This document shows, piece by piece, positions 56,085 to 64,000 of a stretch of 64,000 bases of DNA; the stretch's first letter is position 1, and every line of letters begins with the position of its first letter. Made by a program: the position numbers and the translations under genes. Below the pieces are notes generated by a model that was not told where the DNA came from, did no database searches, and saw only the letters and a list, made by a program, of their open reading frames with translations. Source of the stretch: Ailurus styani. Taxonomy: Eukaryota; Chordata; Mammalia; Carnivora; Ailuridae. The stretch is taken from assembly GCA_002007465.1 (NCBI GenBank), contig LNAC01001211.1, forward strand, positions 186,231 to 250,230. Direction: 5' to 3'.

Positions 56085-56529
56085 AAGTTTCTAATCCCAG
56101 GGTGCCTGGGTGGCTCAGTCAACTAAGCGTTGGACTCTTGGTTTCGGCTCAGATCATGATCTTGGGGTTGTGAGATCGAGCCCCCACATTTGACTCCACA
56201 CTCAGCACAATCAGCTTGTCCCTCTTCCTCTGCTCCTCCCCTCCAACTCACATTTTCTCTCTCTATCTCTCTGACATAAATAAACAAATTCCTTTTTTTA
56301 AAAGATTTTATTTATTTATTTGACAGAGAGAGAGAGAGAGAGATCACAAGTAGGCAGAGAGGCAGGCAGAGAGAGAGGAAGAAGCAGGATCCCTGCCAAG
56401 CAGCGAGCCCGATGTGGGGCTCGACCCTGAGATCATGACCTGAGCCGAAGGCAGAGGCTTTAACCCACTGAGCCACCCAGGTGCCCCATAAACAAATTCT
56501 TAAAAAAAAAAAAAAAGCTTTTAATCCCA
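56085..56529 (+). mobile_element. Old CanSINE hosting a younger one
   Basis: Sense SINE from about 56100 (GGGTGCCTGGGTGGCTCAGTC, GACTCTTGGTTTCGGCTCAGATC), interrupted at 56291 and resuming in its A-rich tail at 56500-56514. Its own duplication is AAGTTTCTAATCCCA (56085) / AAGCTTTTAATCCCA (56515). Confidence 0.93.
56280..56499 (-). mobile_element. Younger CanSINE nested in the older one
   Basis: Antisense, about 56292-56487, with ATAAACAAATTC on both sides (56280-56291, 56488-56499). It landed in the AT-rich tail of the older sense SINE. Body CACAAGTAGGCAGAGAGGCAGGCAGAG. Confidence 0.96.
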
Positions 56530-56534
56530 TTGTT

Positions 56535-56775
56535 TGTCTCTTGGATTTTTTTTTTTTTTTTTAAAGATTTTTTTATTTATTCATTTGACACAGAGAGAGA
56601 GATCACAAGTAGGCAGAGAGGCAGGCAGAGAGAGAGGAGAGAGGAGGAAGCAGGCTCCCTGCCGAGCAGAGAGCCCGATGTGGGCCTCGATCCCAGGACC
56701 CTGGGATCATGACCTGAGCCGAAGGCAGCGGCTTTAACCCACTGAGCCACCCAGGCGCCCTGTCTCTTGGATTTT
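56535..56775 (-). mobile_element. CanSINE, young subtype, perfect 15-bp duplication
   Basis: TGTCTCTTGGATTTT at 56535-56549 and 56761-56775. Antisense near-consensus SINE with an extra GAGAGAGGAGAGAGGAGG in the body. The antisense 130-codon frame crossing it is SINE read-through plus flank, not a gene. Confidence 0.96.
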
Positions 56776-56811
56776 GACCTTTGATTGGCTCTTAGATTTT
56801 GACCTTTGATT
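56764..56811. repeat. Two-copy 24-bp tandem repeat
   Basis: CTCTTGGATTTTGACCTTTG and CTCTTAGATTTTGACCTTTG start at 56764 and 56788, in tandem. The SINE above inserted into the first unit, adding a third partial copy at 56537-56549. Confidence 0.9.
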
Positions 56812-56934
56812 GTGTTCACTTTAGATTTTGTGTATTTTATCAGCTTCCTTTGCCTAAACTTAAGACAAAAGTATGTGTGTTGGGAAATTGAGGAAAGGAC
56901 TGTATCAGCTTTGTACTGATGATTTGGTTCATGT

Positions 56935-57445
56935 ATGAGTTTTCTATTGCTGCTGAACCAAATTAACATAAAGCTAGTAGTTTAAACAACATGAAGTATT
57001 TATATTACAGTTTGGGAGTTCAGAAATCTGAAATGCATCTCACTGGGCTAAAATCAAGAAGTTAATGGGGCTCTGTTCCTTTCTGGAGGCTCTAGGGAAA
57101 AAATTAATTTTCTTTCTTTTTCCAGCATTTAGAGACTGCCTTCATTCCTTGGTTCCTCACCCCTTCCATCTTCAAACCTAAAAATGACCAGTTGAGTCTT
57201 TCTCACATCACTCTGATACAGATTCTTCTGCATCTCTCCTGAATATTTGAGGATACTTGTGAATACTTTGAGCTCACCCAGATCATCTAGGATAATCTCT
57301 GTAACATAAGATTAGCTGATTAGCAATCTTCATTCCATCCACTGTCATAATTTTAATGTCTTTTCCATGTAATCTAATGTATTCACAGGTTCTGAGAGTT
57401 AGAGCATGGACATTTTTGGTAGATCATCAATCGGCCTACCGTAGT
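56935..57445 (-). mobile_element. MaLR-type LTR, antisense
   Basis: Antisense LTR order: TATGAGTTTTCTATTGCTGCTGAACCAAATTAACATAAAGC, TTACAGTTTGGGAGTTCAGAAATCTGAAATG, CTCACTGGGCTAAAATCAAG, TTTCTGGAGGCTCTAGGG, CTCACCCAGATCATCTAGGATAATC, CATGTAATCTAATGTATTCACAGGTTC, ending ATCGGCCTACCG. Same broad group as the sense LTR at 6605-7395. Confidence 0.82.
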
Positions 57446-58050
57446 TCATTATCCTTGAGATTCTTCTTTATGGTCAGCTAGGATTACCTGACTGAAAGCT
57501 CAGTTCTGCCACCTCTCTGGTACTCGTTCTTTCATTAGTTGGTAATAATTTGGGCTTCCAAATTTTAGCATTTTAACAATTCAAAGATCAGACAGTTGAC
57601 ATCTTATCCCGTTTCTTTAACTAGGCCTCACCTGGTAGCCAAATTTTCACACTGATGTCACTGCTTCAATTCTCCTAGTCCATGTTTATGCCTAATATCT
57701 TTAAGACTAACCACTCCCTTGTCCTAACGTTATCCTCCCTAGCATGAGTCGGTCTTTACTCTGTGAACTGTGCTTAGGACTCCAATTCATGTGACTTCTA
57801 TGTACGACTGCTTTCAAACCTCTGGTCACCTTGTTCCAATGTATCTGTCCGGACATGACTAAGATTGTGTGCTTTGATTTTCTGAAGTGAACCACCTGTT
57901 TTAGATTAGCATTCTCCTCCATTACTGTGTCCCAAATTCTAGCTTCTGGTGACCACAGACATTTTGTATTGTGGTACCTACAACATTCTGATTGGTAAGT
58001 CCATCCATACTTAGGTAATTCCTCAGCACCCAAATGACTCATTCCTGGTT
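57446..58050 (-). mobile_element. Possible MaLR internal sequence with 111-codon frame
   Basis: On the minus strand this region lies just upstream of the LTR, where internal retroviral-like DNA would be expected. It contains one of the longer open frames in the window that is not recognisably L1-derived (57707-58042, residues include EELPKYGWTYQSECCRYHNT near the start). The composition is polar and balanced. I do not recognise a gag, protease or polymerase motif. A decayed internal region is the best guess; chance or another old repeat are alternatives. No second LTR was found upstream. Confidence 0.35.
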
Positions 58051-58549
58051 TGTTTGTTTGTTTGTTGTTGTTTGGTAGAGGGGGGCATCTTTAAAACTCT
58101 CACTTTAAACAAAATCTTCCTTTTTTTGTCCATGTGTATGTCTCTCTCCTCTAGCTTAAAATTGCTTCCTTTGATTCTTCTTTATCAACAAATTTCCACC
58201 GCGCTCCCTATCTCCAGGTCTAGGAGTACTGGTAATGCAAGAGAGGTACCTGGTGCACAAAATTTGAGGAAGAACTCACTGATGAGGTCATGAAATTGTG
58301 GGGTCAGCCTCTTCATGGCCTCTAGAGTAAGTGTCTCCTTAAATTTTGCATTTAAACTCTTCTCTTGCTACACACTAGTCCAGGCAAATGCTTCACCTTC
58401 AAATTTAATAAAAGTAATTATTAAATCTTTACTGTCTCTACTCACTGCCTCTTTTGTCATTATAAGAGAAGAAGAAGAAAAGCTGCACTGTGCTCCACAA
58501 AAGGAGTGATCCCTTAGAGTAGATTTCCAATGGGAGCATGATCTGTCAA

Positions 58550-58735
58550 CCCTGACCTCTCACTTTAAATGATTATTTTAATGATCATTTTAACTAACCC
58601 CAGCTTCTTCCATTGTAAGCTATCACCAAAAACTTCTCCTGCCACAACCCATCATTCCTGACTTCTCCAGCATGATCATCCAACCCCAACTTCTCCTGCG
58701 ACTTTTTACTCCCAACTTCTCCTACTATGACCTCC
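58550..58735 (+). repeat. Degenerate ~25-30 bp tandem repeat
   Basis: AACTTCTCCTGC-like cores recur at 58602, 58631, 58661, 58688 and 58713 (spacing 29, 30, 27, 25), with ACCTCTCAC at 58554 possibly an older unit. Units share a following A/C-rich part with TATGACC or CATGATC. An old minisatellite remnant. Confidence 0.65.
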
Positions 58736-59945
58736 ACATTTTTCTATTAAGACATTTTCTGCATTTCTTTAGGGATGTTCCTTGCAAACACTGAAACTGT
58801 ATTGTGTTACTTCTTTTTTGTCTTTTGGTTTTTGAAAATGTTTTTTGGATCCATTTGATATTTCATGGATAGAAGAAGTAAGAGAAAACTATCATCAATT
58901 TTAATTCCCCCCGAACTTGGAAAGTAAGGCTAGAAAGGAGTTCTTTCCATACCTTCCTCCATTTAGGTGACTTCCTCCATACTATGCTACAATAAATCTC
59001 CCTCTTAAGGGTCCCTGCTGTACTAGACTTCTACAGTTCCCTTCATATTTCTGTCACTTTTTATTCTTCCCCTGACATTAATTTGCTGTAATGAAACTCT
59101 TCAGGCTTTTATGCTTATAGAATTATTTACACAGGACAGAGACCCAATATGCTGCCTGTCTGTGAAATTTTCTCCAGGGTCATGACATCCTAAATTTTAC
59201 ATGAGTTTCTTTTTTTACTGTGATGAAATTAAATACTTTTATTTAGGTCAATTGGTAGTGTAAGGATGTAGCCTACTTTTTTTTTCATCTTAGGGTCATT
59301 TTAATGACTTTCATCATCATAGAATTATTTTAATTATTGACTATTTATATCTAATTTAAATCTTTCAAATTTGCCTTCTTTCAGTTAGGAATCTAAAATT
59401 GATTTATTTTTTACTCTAACATTAAATGCTGTAAGTTAACCCTATAGTAACCCATAAAAATGGTGAGATATCTTTATCAATAAAAGCAAAATTATTTATT
59501 ACTATATCCCAAACTCTTTTTTTAAAAATTTCCCTTGTTTGCATGATTTGAATGTCAAGCTTTATGGTCATGAGCTGACATGACGTGATTTCATAGATTC
59601 TTAATTTTCTGGTGTCAGTTCTTAAGTAATATTAAAGCAACATAATTTTCCTAAAAAGATATTGGGAGGGGGGGAAGGCATGCAGCATGCTCTTACTTTA
59701 AAATTCCTTCCTTAGGTATTTTTACAGTTGCAAAAAAGAAAAGGGAAGGAAAAAAAGAAATAACAAAGCTCTTTTTGGGAAAAGAGATCTTGCATATTTA
59801 GGGAAGATGCTTCTAAAAATGCTCAGAATAGAGAAAGTAAACCATATTTGAGAGTTACCTTTTTAAAGTTTTTCTCTTTTTGAGGCTATTTCAAGTGTTT
59901 TGGGAGAAAGTCTTAATTAGATATGACTTGATACGAAATACTTTT
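58736..59945. other. Unclassified DNA, no gene seen
   Basis: AT-rich with a G-run at 59667-59676. No transposon or exon assigned. Confidence 0.45.
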
Positions 59946-60640
59946 CCATCTGTCAGAGTTCAATCAGGGAAACATGGCTACTGAGTATAAAGGGACAGAG
60001 TGACTTGGAATAAAATGGGAAAAGCTGGGAAGGTGAAAATCTGGGTGTTACATTTAAACAATGAGGAAAAAAGGTCACTGGCCCATGCTTCTGAAAAGAA
60101 CAGATCAGGTGAATGACTCTAAACTTTCAGCAAACTCCAAGGAGCCAAGTACACCCAGGGGTCAAAGCTGGTAACAAAAGTGGAGCTCATGCAGAGGTCT
60201 TTGGAACTTGCTTCTGTTAGTACTAGTTGTACACGTCCTCAGCCAAACCTCTGAGGTGGGCTGGGGGCCCCTGCTGGCCAGCAGAAGGAAGAGATACAGA
60301 TAGGACACATAAGAAAAGCAGGGAGCCATGGCCCCTTTGCATTTGTCTGTCATTGCATCTGACTGCGAACACCCTCTGAGAACAATGACTGCAGCTTCAT
60401 GGGCACCATTCAGCTCTTTCGCAAGTTCCTGGCCAACCCTAACCTAGATGCACAAGGGAAACAGGGTCCAGACAACTGTGGTCTAAGAATCTGGTTAAAC
60501 AGCACCATCTGGCACACTCTTTGCTATCACTCCCTTGTCCTTGTTGTCTGGAGAATGCTCCCACGGGACAGGAACAGCAGGCACTCCCGAGTTCCCTGGC
60601 AGGAGCTGCGGCTTGATTGGAAGGGCACCAGGAGAAGTTA
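59946..60640. repeat. GC-richer old repeat-like block, unclassified
   Basis: CATCTGTCAGAGTTCAATCAGGGAAACATGG opens a 700-base block of higher GC (GGTGGGCTGGGGGCCCCTGCTGGCC at 60255). Such openings are typical of old LTR or L1 5' regions. Opposing frames (60399-60641 plus, 60495-60734 minus) overlap and are not supported. Confidence 0.35.
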
Positions 60641-60835
60641 AACCTGTGATTACTTTTAGAGACAAGTATACATTGAACCCAAATATCTTGAATTTGTACA
60701 TAATTTCATGATGAGATTTAGTCATTTTTGCCACTTACTTTCTGTGTGACATTGAACTCAATGTCTCTGTAAACTCTCTGTATTTTGCTTTTTCTTTTTT
60801 AATATGGACTTAATATTATAACCATCTGTCTCAAG

Positions 60836-61335
60836 ATGGGTTCCCTAGGAACAGATATTGAGGTAAGTTTTTGTGTGAAAGTGATTCATTAGGAAGGATT
60901 CCTAAGAAAATATGGTAAGGGAGTGAAGGAGGTGGGGGAGAAAAGGGAAGGATGAGTTATCAGTACAGTACGGAGGAGGGTTTGCTTCGGTTCCACAGGG
61001 GCTCTCTGATGACAATGGAGGCCTCACCTCAGAGTTGGCATGGGGACAGGAAACCAGAGAATGTATACCCTGCACTGTTAGTCACGGGTTAAAGCTGTCC
61101 TCAGGGAATGTCCCTGGAGCTTGCCTCTCTCTGTGCAAAGGCAAAACAGTCTGGCAATGTGAGGGCAGTTCTGTCATGAAGAGATACGGATGTTGGCTGT
61201 TGATGGTAATCGCAGAGAAGCCAGCGTGCAAGGAAATGGTAAGATTTGAGAAAATATGCTTGGAGTACTTGATATGTGCTACAATACTTGAAAAGATTTT
61301 TGCACAGCCTTAATAAAAAAACTATCAATATTTAA
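60836..61335. repeat. Old interspersed repeat, related in style to 5745-6150
   Basis: TGGGTTCCCTAGGAACAGATATTGAGG, GTGATTCATTAGGAAGGATTCCTAAG, GTTAAAGCTGTCCTCAGGGAATGTCCC. Family not assignable. The 92-codon sense frame at 61035-61313 (near the 3' part, residues MAWGQETRECIPC) has no domain. Confidence 0.4.
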
Positions 61336-61549
61336 AATACATAGAAAGTTAGCTAACACAGAGTAAATACCCAAAATGTGTAGCCAGGGATAGTAGTAGC
61401 AGTAGAGGCATTTTTGAATGGAGGGCATCCCAAATAAGCCACCTCATGTAAGATGAGGAAATTATCATGGACAAGACTGGCATTGGCAAAAATAGGAGTG
61501 AGGTTGGTAAAGCTTTGTATGCTCACTGAAAATGTAATGCTCTGGGGAC

Positions 61550-62420
61550 AAAGCTGATTCTGGCCCTGCAAGTTAACAAAATATGCGGTAAAGCTGTTGT
61601 AATTTAAACAGTTTAGTGTTACCATGGGAATTGACAAATAGATAAATGGAATACAACACACTGAAAAGCAGGCCAGAAAATATTAGCAATAAATCACATG
61701 GTAAAGAAGGAGCTTTAAAATGATGAAGAAAGTATAGTAACCCATAAATGGTGTTGGAATTATTAGGAATCCATTTGTAAGTAAAAATTTTATTTTGATT
61801 TTTATCTCACACAATGTATGGAAATAAATCTCAAATGCAATTGTTATAAATATATTTAAGCATTAAAACAAAATGTAAGAATCTCATGATAAGATCCTCC
61901 AGAATACAACAGAAATCCAGATAACATAAAATTTCATGGCAGATTTTACAACTATTTGTTTTTAAACAAAGAACAAAATAATATTCTGGTTTAAAGTATT
62001 TGAAGCATACATAACAGAAAAAGGATTAATACCAAAATGTATAACAAGTTCTCAGTAAGAAAATGAGAGGAAGTGGGTTAAGCCTCTGCCTTCGGCTCAG
62101 GTCATGATCTCAGGGTCCTGGGATCGAGTCCCGCATCAGGCTCTCTTCTCAGCAGGGAGCCTGCTTCCCCCTCTCTCTCTGCCTGCTTCTCAGCCTACTT
62201 GTGATCTCTCTCTGTCAAATAAATTAATAGATAAAATCTTTTAAAAAATTTTAAAAAAAGAAAATGAGAGGAAAATTGGTAGATAAGAAATAAGGGTTTT
62301 AATATACGTAAAATTAAAGACAAGGCACTAATAAAAATGCAAAACTCAAATTATATTGTAGCAATGAAAAAATCATGATATAATTTTTCTCCCATCAGAT
62401 GAACAAAATAATAAGAAAGC
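61550..62420 (+). mobile_element. Old LINE (L1ME/HAL1-like) ORF2-end, sense, with SINE
   Basis: GTGTTACCATGGGAATTGACAAATAGATAAATGG, AACCCATAAATGGTGTTGGAATTATTAGGAATCC, ATTTTTATCTCACACAATG, CAGATGAACAAAATAATAAGAAAGC keep the order of an old LINE ORF2 3' part. Highly diverged, no open frame. Confidence 0.6.
62059..62272 (+). mobile_element. 5'-shortened CanSINE, perfect 13-bp duplication
   Basis: GAAAATGAGAGGA at 62059-62071 and 62260-62272. The SINE between them begins at AGTGGGTTAAGCC and so lacks the first ~16-20 bases of the tRNA-like head. The rest is near consensus (GGGATCGAGTCCCGCATC, TGCCTGCTTCTCAGCCTACTTGTGAT). Confidence 0.96.
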
Positions 62421-62429
62421 TTGTGGACA

Positions 62430-64000
62430 GTGATGTCACCAAAGTGGTGAAATAGGCAGTTCCTTACTCTGTTTCCTTCACAAGAAGAACAAGTAAAAGC
62501 TGTGGAAGACCTCCACTGAGAGACGCCTCCCTACACCTCAGGGACCAAGACAGATTGGCATTAGAGGGTAAGAGAAGAGGCTCCACACTTGACCACATTG
62601 CTCTTCCCCCAGAATAGTCAACAGCATGTATAGAGAAGTCTCCTGAGCCTCCAGTTGCTCCAGTGGGAAAAGAGAACCCAGAAGGGACCACTAGCCCACA
62701 CCAGCACGGGGCTTACTTTATGGGAGCCCCTATTCTGACCTTGCACCATGAGAGCTGCAGGAGAATTGTTGGGGCCTGCAACTAAGAATCTGACTGTGAT
62801 GGAGAAGGGGGCAGGAGACTGAAACGACCAGCATGGGAATCTTGGCAGGCTGGGTTTGTACCTGCAATGCTCAAGTAGTAATCCCAACCAGCAGTTTTAA
62901 TCTCATCTGCAGAACCAAGTCACTAAGTCACAGGTGCACTCTGACTGGAGAACGTGGCAGGATGTAGATCTGCCAGATTCAGATCCTCAAACTAGCAATT
63001 TTGCCAGCCCTAGAGCCTGGTTTGACCATGCTCAGACAAAGAGTAGAGTCACAGTTCCACTCGCTCTGTAGGATATCTTCCAGCCCCATCTGACCAAAAG
63101 GGCTGGTGACAATTCCTAGAAACTATGTGGCCCAGAGATGCTCCATCTGAGAGCTGCGTGGGCAGAGCTGATAGCCCCCAGAGCGAAGCCAATACCAAGT
63201 GTGAAGGGTTCCTACGCTACTCACAAGCAGAGAAATTGATTCATAGCCAAAGCTGAGGGGAGAAGCAGACCCTTCCAAACCAGAGAGCCTATTTGGGAAA
63301 TTGAGAGTAGTCTGAAACAGCCCTTCACCTCTGCACCTCCCAACTCCTGCTGCCTCACCACCACCCAGGCAAGAGAGCAGAGACATAGCCCCATCAATAT
63401 GGAAAGTGTCTTCTAGCCCCATCCAACCAGAATATCTGGGGACAACTCCTTTGCAGTGGTGCTGGAGCCTAGAAAAGGGCAGGTACAGCCAAGAATTTGC
63501 AAAGAAAACCAGTGGCCCTCAGCCTGGGAACTTGGAGTGTAGGTGGGCTTCCCTTAAGACAACCAAGAGCCTTGCTGGTTTTAGAGCTGCTTCTCCTGCT
63601 GCACCCTGGCAGGGAATCAAATTCATAGACCTGCTAATTGCTAAATAGCAAAATAGACTTCAGCCTATCCCAACCAGGGAACCTAACTAGAGGGAACCTA
63701 ACCCAACCTCACAAAGCTACAGAACCCATTCAACAGCCCAATGCACAGTGGCACCAGCACAGAGAGCCAGCCTAGGGTTTTCCCAGCCTGAAAACTGGTG
63801 GACTCATCTGCTGGGGAATTTAGTATCCACTTTGACCTGATTTGAGTTCCCAGACAAAAAGCTACATACACGCTGGGTCCGATCCTGCTGCCCTGCTAGG
63901 GCAGGGAAGGCTAATTCATAACTCCATCTATTACTGAATATAGTACCCAGTCCTAATTATTTAGTAAGCCTGATCCAAGAATCCAGGTAACTGTGGTATC
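62430..64000 (+). mobile_element. L1 5' region with repeated units, runs off the end
   Basis: GC-richer sequence starting near GACAGTGATGTCACCAAAGTGG, of the kind seen in L1M-age 5' UTRs. Related units recur: CTTCCAGCCCCATCTGACC…GGTGACAATTCCT (63078) and CTTCTAGCCCCATCCAACCAG…GGGGACAACTCCT (63410), with a weaker third at about 63656 (CTTCAGCCTATCCCAACCAGGG). Open frames of 75-99 codons here are on the opposite strand or in UTR and are not genes. The ORFs would lie beyond the window. Confidence 0.55.

Noticed and set aside
56577..56969. 130-codon antisense open frame
   Set aside because: It is read-through of an antisense CanSINE into flanking DNA. The C-terminal residues (ending ...LLVISLSVSNE) are the same read-through seen in other SINE copies, for example at 1640-1855.
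58240..58510. Sense frames as an exon
   Set aside because: Short frames (64-79 codons) overlap the edge of possible LTR-internal DNA and lack paired splice sites. Composition is unremarkable.

Overview
This is a gene-poor stretch of carnivoran nuclear DNA. The diagnostic feature is 28 copies of a tRNA-derived CanSINE: a tRNA-like head with GGTGGCTCAGT and CTCAGGTCATGATC blocks, a CT-rich body and an AATAAATAAAATCTTT(A)n tail, 12 on + and 16 on -. The commonest young subtype has the body 'TGCCTACTTGTAATCTCTCTCTGT', which I associate with arctoid carnivorans and most likely Mustelidae. That species-level call is inference. The DNA is AT-rich and CpG-poor outside SINE heads, and I see no CpG island, canonical RNA gene, CRISPR array or operon-like structure.

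Layout: 1-10 kb is mostly old unique-looking DNA with one young SINE, a MaLR-like LTR (6605-7395) split by an AT-rich block, and a MIR. 10-16.5 kb has five SINEs and three antisense LINE fragments. 17-23 kb has an old L1 ORF2 fragment, a MIR, a decayed coding-like stretch (20264-20740) and a SINE directly fused to an L1 3' end, possibly one chimeric insertion. 23-29 kb holds SINEs, a degraded LTR, two MIRs and another old repeat. 29.8-34.2 kb is a LINE nest: a younger antisense L1 carrying a SINE, then an older antisense L1 interrupted by a sense L1 tail, an LTR scrap and SINEs. 34-44 kb is sparse, with two short coding-like open frames around a very young SINE (37.2-38.0 kb). 44.3-48.2 kb is an old sense L1, internally deleted, with a SINE at its extreme 5' end. 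48-57 kb is SINE-dense, with nested insertions at 51.8 and 56.1-56.8 kb. 57-59 kb has an antisense MaLR LTR, possible internal sequence and a degenerate minisatellite-like repeat. 60-64 kb has old repeats and the repeat-structured 5' end of another L1 that runs off the window.

No protein-coding gene can be called with confidence. Three weak candidates are recorded: a 147-bp phase-preserving exon-like block at 52474-52620 with good splice signals, open frames at 37231-37428 and 37803-38024, and a two-frame coding-like stretch at 20264-20721. Nearly all other open frames are LINE fragments, SINE read-through or chance. The window is best explained as intergenic or deep-intronic DNA built by successive retrotransposition. 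I did not find a convincing new biological system; the most informative signals concern how the retroelements inserted.
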